Origin: Novosphingobium sp. KA1
GTDB taxonomy: Bacteria > Pseudomonadota > Alphaproteobacteria > Sphingomonadales > Sphingomonadaceae
NCBI RefSeq assembly: GCF_017309955.1
Contig: NZ_CP021247.1
Coordinates: forward strand, 1,823,001 to 1,887,000
Direction: 5' to 3'
Length of the DNA: 64,000 bases
In this document: positions 43,662 to 52,320 of the stretch, piece by piece
Layout of the letters: the number at the start of each line of letters is the position of its first letter
How positions within the stretch are numbered: the first letter of the stretch is position 1
The notes under the pieces: model-generated
Databases searched by the model: none
What the model saw: only the letters and a program-made list of their open reading frames with translations
Told to the model about the DNA's origin: nothing
Position numbers and translations under genes: made by a program

Positions 43662-46103
43662 TCAGGGGCGTGCGCCGGTGAGCGGGAAAGTGCCGAAGGG
43701 GCCGTTGGCGTTCTCGCCGGTCATGCGTCCCTCCTTCACGGTCACGTCGTAGCTGACGGTGATCGGCATCGGCATCGAGGCCTTGCCCTGGAACTTCGCG
43801 CGGCCGTCCTTCACGGCGCCGGCGACAGCGACGGTGCCTTGCTCGGCGCTGACCTTGCCGGTCACCACGTTGCCGTTCACGGCCAGGTCCATCACCGCTT
43901 TCTGCGGGCCGACCGGGGTCTGGATGACGATGGCCCACTTGCCTGTGAAGTCCTGCGGCCTGGCCGTGCTGGCCGCCGCCGCCCTGGCCTTGTCCAGCAG
44001 CGCCTGCTTCTCGGCCGGAGCCGCCTTTGCGCGGGCGCGCAGATAGAAGCGGATGGTTTCGAGGTCGCTGTCGGAGATATCGGGGAAGGGCGGCATGCCG
44101 TTCATCTTCAGCCCGCCCTGCTTGACGATCTGCCGGAACGTCGCGGCATCGGTGATGATCGGCGAATAGCGCAGGTCCGGCGCGGCGCCGCCGCCGACCG
44201 CGTTCCAGCCGTGGCAGACGATGCAGGCCTTCATGCCGAACAGCATCGCCCCTGCCTGCGCCTTGGCAAGATCGGGCCGGAAGGCCGGGTCCTGCGGCGG
44301 CGCCGGCTCTGCATAGGCAAAGGGCGGGATCGTGTCCTTGCCGCCGAGCGCAAACGTCAGCACCCGGCGCGGCAGGCGGTAGTCGGTGCGATAGGCGGCG
44401 TTGCCGAGCGACTGCATGCCCGCCCCCTGTCCGCCCGCACCGGTGATCACGGTGACGTACTGGCGGCCGTTCATCCGGTAGGTGATCGGGGCGCCGACGA
44501 TCGGGCTCTCGGTCCGGAACGACCAGAGTTCCTTGCCGGTCCCGGCATCGCGGGCGACGAACCTGCCGTCGACCTGGCCCTGGAACACCAGCCCGCCGCC
44601 GCTGGCCATGACCCCGCCGGGCCAGGTGCCGGGCAGTTCCACTTCCCAGGCCAGCGTCTGCGTGGCCGGGTTCCAGGCGCGCAGGAAGCTCTTGTGGCCG
44701 CCGGGCAGTTCGACTTCGGGAATCAGCGTCACGCCCATGCCCTTGCTGATCTCGCCGCCGCCCGCCTGGCCCTCGCCGATCAGCGCGCCCATCTCCAGAA
44801 CCGGGACATAGACCAGCCCGGTCCGCGGACTGTAGGCCTGCGGCATCCACGAATGCGCGCCGGTCGGCCCGGGCCAGAGTTCGAACATGCCGGGCTTGCC
44901 GGCATAGCGGATGCCGGGGTTCTCGACCGGACGGCCGGTCTTCTTGTCGATATGATCCGCCCAGCTGACCCGGGCGATCTTCTCGGCCGAGATGAATGCG
45001 CCGGTGGCCCGGTCGATCACGTAGAAGAAGCCGTTCTTCGGTGCCTGCATCAGCACCTTGCGGTCCTTGCCGTCGATCTTCAGCGTCGCCAGCGACATGT
45101 CGGTGGTGGCGGTGCAGTCCCACTGTTCGCCGGGACAGACCTGGTAGTGCCACTTGTAGGCGCCGGTATCGGCATCGACCGCGACGATCGAGGCGAGGAA
45201 CAGGTTGTCGCCGCCGCCGGGGCTGCGCAGGTTCTGGTTGTAGGGGAATCCGTTGCCGACGCCGAGGTAGATCATGTTCAGTTCGGGATCGTAGCTGAAC
45301 GCGTTCCACGCCGTGCCGCCGCCGCCGCGCCGGCTGCCGTCCGGGTTCTTCCACCCGCTCGGCCATGTCTTGCGCATGACCGCTTCGGCCTTCTGGTTGA
45401 CCGGCGAAACCTCGTCCCCCGGCGTGGTGAAGAAGCGCCAGACCCGCTTGCCGGTCCTGGCGTCGTAGGCGGTGACGAAACCGCGGGCCGGGCTGATGTC
45501 GGCGCCGCCGAAGCCGACGATGACCTTGCCGCCGAACACCCGCGGCGCGCCGTTCGAATTGCGCGGGGCCTGGTCGGGATAGTCGTAAGTCTTCCAGAGT
45601 TCCTTGCCGGTTTTGGCGTCGAGCGCGATCACGTAGCCGTCGGTGGTGACGAGGAAGACGCGGCCCTGGTGATCCGGGCCGGCATCATAGGCGATGCCCT
45701 TGTTGCCCCAGGACATCTGCAGGGCCGAGGTCGCGCGTTCGCGGGTGCCGCCGTCGTATTCCCAGAGCGGCTTGCCGGTAACGGCGTCGAGCGCACGGAT
45801 GTGCGAATGGCCGCTGGTGAGGAACACCTTGCCCTCCGCCATCAGCGGGGTGCTGGCGGTATAGCCGGGCTCCAGGTCGTAGTGCCAGGCCAGCTTGAGA
45901 TTGCCGACGGTATCGGTGTTGATCTCGTCCAGCGGGGAATAGTGGGTCTCGCCCGGGGTTCGGCCCCAGCCGGGCCACTCGTCGGGATCGGCGACCATGC
46001 CCTGTTCGATCGGCTGTGCGCCCTTGTCGCAGGCGGCCAGCGCCAGGGGCGCGAGCATGGCCAATGCCAGCCTGAGCGCTGCGGTAGCGGGACGTGCGGT
46101 CAC
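43662..46103 (-). CDS. PQQ-dependent quinohaemoprotein dehydrogenase
   Basis: An 813-aa periplasmic alcohol/aldehyde dehydrogenase of the quinoprotein beta-propeller type with a C-terminal cytochrome c (CIVCH near 626; axial Met in NGMPPF). It ends in a further beta-rich domain of about 110 residues (from DFTGKWAIVIQTP) not present in classical quinohaemoprotein dehydrogenases. The propeller motif GGGTAWNAFSYDPELNMIY and the WDCTATTD segment are recognisable. The vicinal Cys pair found near PQQ in this family is absent: the segment reads SALQMSWGNKGIAYD. A lipobox (LAAC, Cys25) suggests a lipoprotein. Substrate unknown. Confidence 0.88.
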   Translation of the reverse strand: MTARPATAALRLALAMLAPLALAACDKGAQPIEQGMVADPDEWPGWGRTPGETHYSPLDEINTDTVGNLKLAWHYDLEPGYTASTPLMAEGKVFLTSGHSHIRALDAVTGKPLWEYDGGTRERATSALQMSWGNKGIAYDAGPDHQGRVFLVTTDGYVIALDAKTGKELWKTYDYPDQAPRNSNGAPRVFGGKVIVGFGGADISPARGFVTAYDARTGKRVWRFFTTPGDEVSPVNQKAEAVMRKTWPSGWKNPDGSRRGGGGTAWNAFSYDPELNMIYLGVGNGFPYNQNLRSPGGGDNLFLASIVAVDADTGAYKWHYQVCPGEQWDCTATTDMSLATLKIDGKDRKVLMQAPKNGFFYVIDRATGAFISAEKIARVSWADHIDKKTGRPVENPGIRYAGKPGMFELWPGPTGAHSWMPQAYSPRTGLVYVPVLEMGALIGEGQAGGGEISKGMGVTLIPEVELPGGHKSFLRAWNPATQTLAWEVELPGTWPGGVMASGGGLVFQGQVDGRFVARDAGTGKELWSFRTESPIVGAPITYRMNGRQYVTVITGAGGQGAGMQSLGNAAYRTDYRLPRRVLTFALGGKDTIPPFAYAEPAPPQDPAFRPDLAKAQAGAMLFGMKACIVCHGWNAVGGGAAPDLRYSPIITDAATFRQIVKQGGLKMNGMPPFPDISDSDLETIRFYLRARAKAAPAEKQALLDKARAAAASTARPQDFTGKWAIVIQTPVGPQKAVMDLAVNGNVVTGKVSAEQGTVAVAGAVKDGRAKFQGKASMPMPITVSYDVTVKEGRMTGENANGPFGTFPLTGARP

Positions 46104-46211
46104 GGCGTCTTCCCCAAGATTGTCTTGTCTTTTCGGGGCAAGGGCTATCAGCCGCCGACAGGCTTGGGAAGATTTGCTATACTATGTGTATCATATCCTG
46201 CCCGGGTCATC

Positions 46212-46272
46212 GCCCACGCGAACGGGGGCCACGCGAACGGGGCCATGCGAAAAGGCCCCACGCGAACGGCAA
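46212..46272. repeat. imperfect tandem repeats upstream of PQQ dehydrogenase
   Basis: Four units of about 14-16 bp with the core ccacgcgaacgggg (one diverged to ccatgcgaaaagg). They lie about 110 bases upstream of the minus-strand PQQ dehydrogenase start, past an AT-rich promoter-like patch at 46170-46196. Confidence 0.75.
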
Positions 46273-46345
46273 CAGGCAAAGGCCCCGGCCACCCTTGCGG
46301 ATGACCGGGGCCCCGGTGGCTCCATCCTCCAGGCAGGGGATGGAA

Positions 46346-46573
46346 TCAGTGGGTGCCGGCGCCTGCCGGGATCGGGGTGCCCTGCTTCAGGTAGACCCGG
46401 TTGTCCTCGATGCGGTCGACATTGTCGAAGGCGATGAAGTGGTGGGCACCGTCCGAGCTGTCCGAACGGGTCAGCTTGATCTGGTCATGCTTCACTTCGT
46501 CGACGGTCCCGACATGCTGACCGGCGGCATCGGTAACTTCCATGTGCTCGCGAACGCGCAGCTTCTCGAACAT
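46346..46573 (-). CDS. DUF2171 domain protein
   Basis: A 75-aa beta-rich protein, HMEVTDAAGQHVGTVDEVKHD near residue 9, matching DUF2171, a PRC-barrel-like family of unknown function. The start at MFEKLRV was chosen because the conserved part begins there. It is upstream of the PQQ dehydrogenase on the same strand, separated by 242 bases with tandem repeats. A distant paralogue lies at 47286. Confidence 0.85.
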   Translation of the reverse strand: MFEKLRVREHMEVTDAAGQHVGTVDEVKHDQIKLTRSDSSDGAHHFIAFDNVDRIEDNRVYLKQGTPIPAGAGTH

Positions 46574-46825
46574 TGCATCTCTCCTTGTTGTCGTGATGGA
46601 AGGAAAACGGCGTGACGAGGCGTCCGTTCCGGCACTTGTCGGACCGCAGCCACGGGTCATGGCTTTCGCGCTTCCACGCCGCCTGGGGATCGGGCGGCTG
46701 CGACAATTTGCGGCTTGAGCGGGGGGGCTGCCCTCGGCTTGTCATCGCCGGGCGGCACGTCGCGGCCGGTCGGAACTGACTCATCCGAACAGATTCATCG
46801 GAACTTACAGGGGAATTTCACGAGC

Positions 46826-47209
46826 ATGCGCAAATGGCATCGTTGGCTGTCGATCTTTTTCGGCATCTTTATCCTGTGGATCGCGATCACCGGCGTGTTG
46901 AGCCAGGTCGCGGTGTTGTGGCCGAGCGGCGCCGCCGCCGAGCAGGTCGCCGCCAGCCCGCCCCCGGGCTTTGTCTGCCCCGAGGGCTGGCGCTGCATGC
47001 CGCCGCGTCCGCAGGGCGGCATGCGCTCGCTGGTCGGGCTGTTCCACCATCTCCACTCGGGCGAGAGCTTCGGGCCGGTCGGCACCGTGATCTCGGTGCT
47101 GTCGGGGCTGGCGCTGGTGTTCTTTTCGTTCTCGGGGATCTGGCTCTACATCCAGATGTGGCGTTTTCGCAGCAAGCGCGCGCTGGCGCCGCGCTGGTTC
47201 TGGAAGTGA
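46826..47209 (+). CDS. PepSY-associated membrane protein
   Basis: A 127-aa protein of the PepSY-TM type. The N-terminus MRKWHRWLSIFFGIF is the family's opening helix; a second helix (VISVLSGLALVFFSFSGI) ends with WLYIQMWRFR. Two Cys lie in the periplasmic loop (VCPEGWRC). Short members lack the full PepSY repeat. Such proteins are linked to metal or redox functions; role here unknown. Convergent with the second DUF2171-like gene. Confidence 0.8.
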   Translation: MRKWHRWLSIFFGIFILWIAITGVLSQVAVLWPSGAAAEQVAASPPPGFVCPEGWRCMPPRPQGGMRSLVGLFHHLHSGESFGPVGTVISVLSGLALVFFSFSGIWLYIQMWRFRSKRALAPRWFWK

Positions 47210-47243
47210 TCCGGGGCTGATCGCATCGAGGGGCGGGCGGGTA

Positions 47244-47281
47244 CCGCCAGGACAATGCCGGTTCGGGCATTGTCCTGGCGG
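47244..47281. terminator. bidirectional hairpin between convergent genes
   Basis: A perfect 16-bp stem (ccgccaggacaatgcc and complement) with a 6-base loop, between the convergent PepSY-type and DUF2171-like genes. Lacks a long T-run. Confidence 0.6.
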
Positions 47282-47285
47282 CCTC

Positions 47286-47528
47286 TCAGGGCTCGGCGCC
47301 CAGCCCGAAGGTGGCGTCCCCGCGCGGCGCGAGCAATATGCGATCGCCATCGATTCCGTCGATCTCGCTGACGGTGACGAAGGGGTGGCCGGGCTCGGCC
47401 AGCAACACTTCCTGCCCCTCGATCCGGTCGACTACGCCCAGCACTACGCCATCGGAATCGATCACGGTCATGCCCCTGCGCACGAAGCCGGATCCGGTGT
47501 GCCAGGAAGTCTCTGCATCGGTGCTCAT
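47286..47528 (-). CDS. DUF2171-like small protein
   Basis: An 80-aa beta-rich protein with GMTVIDSDGVVLGVVDRIEGQ, the same pattern as the DUF2171 protein at 46346 but diverged. PRC-barrel-like fold inferred. The two flank the PepSY-type gene. Confidence 0.75.
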   Translation of the reverse strand: MSTDAETSWHTGSGFVRRGMTVIDSDGVVLGVVDRIEGQEVLLAEPGHPFVTVSEIDGIDGDRILLAPRGDATFGLGAEP

Positions 47529-47841
47529 GGGGCTCTCCCGCGCTGTTGGGGGCTGCGCAATGCCAGCAATCTGGCGCGATCCGGCGAGTCGCGCAATCGC
47601 CTCTGGTCTACCAGTGCTTGCGTCCCCATATTGGGCGAGGCGCTAGATATGCCGTTTTTAGCTGTGCAAACTTTGCGGCGACGGCTCCACTTATGACGGA
47701 ATTTGAGTATCGTGGCCCCCGTCGGTTCCGCGGTGCGCTTCGGAGCCAGAAAATTCTAGCGCCACGAATGCCCGGAACGCCGTCATTGCGGCCGCCAGCA
47801 GCCGTCGGCGCGCCTGTACGAATCGCCATCGGAGTTCGCCC
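47529..47841. other. 313-base gap upstream of nrdB
   Basis: No gene seen. An inverted repeat CCCA-tat-TGGG is at 47625-47635 and an AT-richer patch at 47645-47680; a promoter for nrdB is expected here. No NrdR box matching the consensus was found. Confidence 0.45.
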
Positions 47842-48894
47842 ATGTCCCTTCTCGAAGCCCGCAAGACCTACAAGCCCTTCGAATACCCCTGGGCCTACGA
47901 CTACTGGAAAAAGCAGCAGCAGCTGCACTGGCTTCCCGAGGAAGTGCCGCTGGGCGAGGATTGCCGCGACTGGGCGCAGAAGATCTCGGAGCATGAGCGC
48001 AACCTGCTCACCCAGATCTTCCGCTTCTTCACGCAGGCCGACGTGGAAGTGCAGGACTGCTACCACGAGAAGTACGCCCGCGTCTTCAAGCCCACCGAAG
48101 TCAAGATGATGCTCACCGCCTTCTCCAACATGGAGACGGTGCACATTGCCGCCTACTCGCACCTGCTTGACACCATCGGCATGCCCGAGAGCGAATACGG
48201 CATGTTCCTCGAGTACTCCGAGCTCAAGGACAAGCACGACTACCTGCAGAAGTTCGGCGTCGACAACGACGAGGACATTGCCCGCACCCTCGCCATGTTT
48301 GGCGGCTTCACCGAGGGTGTGCAGCTTTTTGCCAGCTTTGCGATGCTGATGAACTTCCCGCGCTTCAACAAGATGAAGGGCATGGGCCAGATCGTCTCGT
48401 GGTCGGTTCGCGACGAATCGCTGCACTGCGAGGGCATCATCAAGCTGTTCCACGCCTTCACCCAGGAACGCGGCTGCCTGACCAAGGCCGTGAAGGACGA
48501 CATTGCCGATCAGTGCCAGACCACGATCCGCCTGGAAGACAACTTCATCGACCTCGCCTTCGAGATGGGCCCGGTCCCCGGCATGACCGCCAAGGACATC
48601 AAGCGCTACATCCGCTTCATCGCCGACTGGCGCATGGAGCAGCTGGGCCTCAAGCCGATCTACATGATCGAGGAACACCCGCTGCCCTGGCTGCAGCCGC
48701 TGCTCAACGGCGTCGAGCATGCCAACTTCTTCGAGACCCGTGCGACGGAATATTCGAAGGGCGCCACCCGCGGCGACTGGAACACCGTGTGGTCGAACTT
48801 CGACGCGCGCCGCAAGGTCAAGGCCAACGACGTCGAGCCGGTCGAGGAGCATTCCGAGCCGGACATGTTCGGCGGCACCCAGGCGGCCGAATGA
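47842..48894 (+). CDS. nrdB: ribonucleoside-diphosphate reductase, beta subunit
   Basis: A 350-aa class I small subunit that holds the diiron-tyrosyl cofactor. The expected residues are visible: Asp in VEVQDCYHE, Glu-His-Tyr in NMETVHIAAY (E-x2-H-x3-Y), Glu in GGFTEGVQL, and Glu-His in DESLHCEG. GGAG lies 8 bases before the ATG. No ATP-cone at the N-terminus. It is about 12 kb downstream of nrdA on the same strand, with its own gap and terminator, so the two are separate transcripts. Confidence 0.96.
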   Translation: MSLLEARKTYKPFEYPWAYDYWKKQQQLHWLPEEVPLGEDCRDWAQKISEHERNLLTQIFRFFTQADVEVQDCYHEKYARVFKPTEVKMMLTAFSNMETVHIAAYSHLLDTIGMPESEYGMFLEYSELKDKHDYLQKFGVDNDEDIARTLAMFGGFTEGVQLFASFAMLMNFPRFNKMKGMGQIVSWSVRDESLHCEGIIKLFHAFTQERGCLTKAVKDDIADQCQTTIRLEDNFIDLAFEMGPVPGMTAKDIKRYIRFIADWRMEQLGLKPIYMIEEHPLPWLQPLLNGVEHANFFETRATEYSKGATRGDWNTVWSNFDARRKVKANDVEPVEEHSEPDMFGGTQAAE

Positions 48895-48918
48895 GTTCCG
48901 CCGACTTCGGATAGCAAA

Positions 48919-48953
48919 AACCCCGCATGCGACTGGCATGCGGGGTTTTTTGT
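48919..48953 (+). terminator. nrdB terminator
   Basis: 12-bp stem aaccccgcatgc / gcatgcggggtt, 5-base loop, then a T-run, 24 bases after the nrdB stop. Confidence 0.92.
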
Positions 48954-48971
48954 TGTCTGGGGGCGGAGCGT

Positions 48972-49014
48972 GCCGGGAAATTCGCTTTTCACGAATTTCC
49001 AAACGGTCGCTCAG
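48972..49014. repeat. short repeat, family D copy 2
   Basis: Near-identical to 43601-43644. Here the fold is perfect (ggaaattcg / cgaatttcc, 7-base loop). Its last bases form the stop codon of the minus-strand nuclease gene. Confidence 0.85.
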
Positions 49015-49607
49015 CACCAGTCGCCGCGATAGCCTTTCCAGCGTTCGGCAAGGCCCTCGCTCACCAGCACTTCGCCAAGGCTGCGGCCGCCGCGGGTAAC
49101 GACGCGCAATGCGCGGCCGTAGCGGTCGGTATCGCGCCCATCGGTCCAGGCCTGGAGCGAGAACGGGCCCTGGTTGAGCAGTTCGGTCATGCGCGCGGTT
49201 GCCCTGGCGCCGAGCTGCGCCTCGTGCGGGCAGGATGGCGTGCTGGTTTCCGGCGCGTTGATGTCGGCTATGCGGATCTTCCGGCCTTCGTACCAGAACG
49301 TGTCGCCATCGACGACACAGGTCGTGCGCCTGGCGCCGGCGCAATGGGCGAAGCGGGCGTTCTCCCGGTCGATACTGCTGGCGACCGGGGCAGGTGACGG
49401 CGCGGCGAGCGGCAGCGTTCGTGAAGAGGGGGTCAGCGACGGCAGGTCGTTCCAGAAGAACACGGCCAGGAACATCGCCAGCGCGCCGAGGATCCAGGAC
49501 GGCGCAATCGGGAAGCGGCGGGTTCTCGCAGGGCCGCGTGCGGGTCGGCCACTGGCGATGGGGATCGGGTTGGAGGGGCGGCGAAACGGGTTCGGTCTAA
49601 AACGCAT
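49011..49607 (-). CDS. thermonuclease-family protein
   Basis: A 198-aa staphylococcal-nuclease-like protein. The core begins at CVVDGDTFWYEGRKIRIADINAPE (Asp and Arg of the active site) and continues with DRYGRALRVV and GEVLVSEGLAE. The first 90 residues include a basic stretch, a membrane anchor (SWILGALAMFLAVFFW) and a Pro/Ser linker, so the nuclease is probably anchored facing the periplasm. Its start overlaps the PilZ stop (ATGA). The stop lies in repeat D. Confidence 0.9.
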   Translation of the reverse strand: MRFRPNPFRRPSNPIPIASGRPARGPARTRRFPIAPSWILGALAMFLAVFFWNDLPSLTPSSRTLPLAAPSPAPVASSIDRENARFAHCAGARRTTCVVDGDTFWYEGRKIRIADINAPETSTPSCPHEAQLGARATARMTELLNQGPFSLQAWTDGRDTDRYGRALRVVTRGGRSLGEVLVSEGLAERWKGYRGDWC

Positions 49608-49963
49608 CAGGTCCCATATTCGCGCTGACCGGATTCGTCGAACTCTCCGCGGCAGGTGCGGATCATGCGATCGAGTTCGGCGCGGTGGAAGGCGTGGATC
49701 AGCTTGAGCCCCAGCGTGCCGTCGCGCGTCCAGCGCACGCGTGCCTCGATCGCGGCGGCGCCGTCGACCTTGATGGCAACGATATCGTCGAGTTGCAGCG
49801 TGGCCATGCGGTCTTGGGCGGCCTCGGACAGGCAGCCGAGCCGGCAGCCTTCCTGCGAAAGTTCGATCAAGAGGCCGCTGCCGATGCGGCGGCCGTCACG
49901 GTGGATCGATGCCTTGCGGCGTACGGCAAAGCGCTGGTGGGCGCTGAATCTCAAAGCTCTCAC
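49607..49963 (-). CDS. PilZ-domain protein
   Basis: A 118-aa PilZ-type protein. The N-terminus has the QRFAVRRKASI form of the c-di-GMP RxxxR motif, and IELSQEGCRLG is the D/NxSxxG motif with Asp replaced by Glu. It may bind c-di-GMP weakly. GTG start at 49963 with GGGGGG upstream. Coupled by an ATGA overlap to the nuclease gene. Confidence 0.8.
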   Translation of the reverse strand: MRALRFSAHQRFAVRRKASIHRDGRRIGSGLLIELSQEGCRLGCLSEAAQDRMATLQLDDIVAIKVDGAAAIEARVRWTRDGTLGLKLIHAFHRAELDRMIRTCRGEFDESGQREYGT

Positions 49964-50066
49964 AGGCGGTGCCCCCCGGCCATTCCTGGTCGGTCAGCCT
50001 GAAGCCCTAGGGTTATCATTCGGTTACCGGGTTTCTTGTGCCCGGATTAGCGACCCGACGGGGTGT

Positions 50067-50423
50067 TCAGACGGTCCAACTGCCCGGATTGGGCATGGGT
50101 TGATGTTTTTGCGCGTTGAGCAGGCTCAGCACGCAGCGAACGATGACCAGCACGCCGACCGCCATCAGCACCAGCAGGCCGATCACCACGATCAGCAGCA
50201 GGCAACCGACGATCGAGCCGACAAGGCCGATCCAGAAGGTATTGATCAGGTACTGATAGTGCGAGGCTTCCCACTCCGCCTTCGCCTCCCCCCGCCAGAC
50301 ATAGGCGAGCACGACGCCGACGATGAGTGTCACCCCCGTTACGCAGGAGGCCAGATAGAGCAGGCTGATGATCGTCGGATGGTTGAATTCGAAACCGGAA
50401 CTGGTGCTGCTGCGCTCGTCCAT
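50067..50423 (-). CDS. DUF4870-like membrane protein
   Basis: A 118-aa protein with three hydrophobic segments (IISLLYLASCVTGVTLIVG, the INTFWIGLVGSIVGC region, LLVLMAVGVLVIVRCV) and the DUF4870-like layout, including YQYLINTFW. The start MDERSST gives the whole conserved region. Function unknown. Confidence 0.8.
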   Translation of the reverse strand: MDERSSTSSGFEFNHPTIISLLYLASCVTGVTLIVGVVLAYVWRGEAKAEWEASHYQYLINTFWIGLVGSIVGCLLLIVVIGLLVLMAVGVLVIVRCVLSLLNAQKHQPMPNPGSWTV

Positions 50424-50641
50424 GGGTGCCCTCCGCGATGGCCGGGCGGAATGCTGCCTCCATTGTGCGTTTTGTGCAAGTCCTCTTTCGAAAAGGGAAA
50501 AATCGGTCGGCGCGGAGGCCTGGCTGCCACCGGGGCGATCATTGCCGGGGCGGACGCGATCGCGCTGGTCTCGCGCCGATAGGGGCTTACCCTGAGGGCA
50601 AGGGAATCGGCGGAAAGCCGGCGGATACAGGGGATTTGCGG

Positions 50642-52120
50642 ATGTCGGTGATCGAGATCGAAACGCGCATGGGACGGCTGGCCGGGCAAAGCGTGCAGGA
50701 CGGGCAGGGCGGGCTGGGCGTTTCGCGCTTCCTTGGCATTCCCTACGCCCGCGCCGGACGCTTCGCGGCGCCCGCACCGGCCGAGCCATGGCAGGGCCCG
50801 CGTGCCGCCGACCGATTCGCGCGCCGGTGTCCCCAGCAATATGGCGCCAGGGTAAGGCCGGAGATGCTGGAGGGAGAGGACTATGGCGAGGATTGCCTTC
50901 ACCTCAACGTCTTCTGCCCGCAAGGCGGCACGCCCGGCCCGAAGCCGGTCATGGTCTGGATCCACGGCGGCGCCTTCATGGCGGGCAGCGCGAATTCCTA
51001 TGATGCCTCCCGGCTGGCGCGCGAGGGCGACATCGTGGTCGTTACCATCAACTACCGGGTCGGCGTGCTGGGCTTCGTCAATTTCGGCGATGCGCTCGGC
51101 ATTCCCGGTATCCCGTCGAACCTCGGGCTGCGCGACCAGATCGCCGCGCTCGAATGGGTGCGCGATACCATTGCCGACTTTGGCGGCGATCCGCAGCGGG
51201 TGACCATCTGCGGGCAGTCGGCGGGGTCGATGTCGGTCTCGCTGCTGATGCTGTCGCCGCGCGCGCAGGGGCTGTTTCACGGCGCGGTCATGATGTCCGG
51301 CGCCGTCAGCCTGATCCACGACCGCGAGCGCGCGATCCGCGACGGCCAGCGTTATGCCGAGGTGCTGGGCCTCGACCAGGCGAGCGAAGAGCGCCTCAGG
51401 ACAATGCCTCTCGGCGACCTCATCAAGGCGCAGGCCGAAGTCGGCAAAACGTTGACCCATGCGATCCCCGCCGCCCCGTGGTACGACGGCGACATCCTGC
51501 CCGCCTCGTTTGCGCAGGCCCTGCAGACGCCGACCGCGCCGGTCCCGTTGCTGGCGGGCGCCACCCGCGACGAGATCCGGCTGTTCGACCTCATGCCGGG
51601 CGATATCCTGCCCTCGAAATGGGCCGATCTCGAAGCGCTGCTGCGCGCGCAGCTTGGCGAGGTGCAGGCCGCGCGGATCCTGGCTTGTTATCCGCGCGAC
51701 CGGAAGGGACGCATCGCGCTGGGCTCCGACCTTACGTTCGTCATGCCGACCCGCCACTTTGCCGAACGCCACGCGCAAACGCAGCCGACTTGGTTCTATC
51801 GTTTCGATTATGCCCATCCGCTGGCCGGTGCCACGCACGGACTGGACCTGACGGTGTTCTGGCCATTTACAGGGCTCAAGATGGCGCTGGTGCGCGGTGG
51901 GCCGGATCGGGGGCGCCGCGCCGAACTGGGGCGGCGGATGCGCGCGCATGTCGCGCATTTCGTCCGGCATGGCGATCCGGGCGACAGCTGGCCGCGCTAC
52001 GAAGAACCCTCGCGCAAGGTGCGGGTCTACGATCTGGCTGACCGGTTCGAGGAGGATCCTGAGGCAGAGCGTTATGGCGCGTGGGCCGGGCGGGACGTGG
52101 AGCCGGGGAGGGGGAAGTAG
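50642..52120 (+). CDS. type B carboxylesterase
   Basis: A 492-aa alpha/beta-hydrolase of the carboxylesterase/lipase family. The oxyanion loop WIHGGAFMAGS, nucleophile elbow GQSAGSMS, acid residue in GATRDEIRLF and His in THGLDL make the triad Ser-Glu-His. It also has EDCLHLNVFCP, the family signature. No signal peptide, so cytosolic. Substrate unknown; p-nitrobenzyl-esterase-like proteins act on many esters. A GGGG site precedes the ATG at 50642. Confidence 0.93.
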   Translation: MSVIEIETRMGRLAGQSVQDGQGGLGVSRFLGIPYARAGRFAAPAPAEPWQGPRAADRFARRCPQQYGARVRPEMLEGEDYGEDCLHLNVFCPQGGTPGPKPVMVWIHGGAFMAGSANSYDASRLAREGDIVVVTINYRVGVLGFVNFGDALGIPGIPSNLGLRDQIAALEWVRDTIADFGGDPQRVTICGQSAGSMSVSLLMLSPRAQGLFHGAVMMSGAVSLIHDRERAIRDGQRYAEVLGLDQASEERLRTMPLGDLIKAQAEVGKTLTHAIPAAPWYDGDILPASFAQALQTPTAPVPLLAGATRDEIRLFDLMPGDILPSKWADLEALLRAQLGEVQAARILACYPRDRKGRIALGSDLTFVMPTRHFAERHAQTQPTWFYRFDYAHPLAGATHGLDLTVFWPFTGLKMALVRGGPDRGRRAELGRRMRAHVAHFVRHGDPGDSWPRYEEPSRKVRVYDLADRFEEDPEAERYGAWAGRDVEPGRGK

Positions 52121-52130
52121 AAGAGATAAA

Positions 52131-52293
52131 GCAGGGGAGCATAGCCCCCCTGCACCCCCATGACCGTCTAGGGCACGCGGGCCAACTGCGTTGTGCGCCC
52201 ATGGCTGCGTCGGGAGGCATTATGGCCTGCGGCAGCAAGGAGTGCGCTACGGATATGCAGGGCGTGGGCGGAGACGCTAATGGGGTCTGGGGC
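52131..52293. repeat. dispersed repeat, family B copy 2
   Basis: Same orientation as 36165-36326, with the hairpin gcagggg...ccccctgc at its 5' end. Lies between convergent esterase and nucleoside transporter genes. Confidence 0.88.
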
Positions 52294-52320
52294 CTGAGGC
52301 CCCGAGATCATCCCCTTTCC

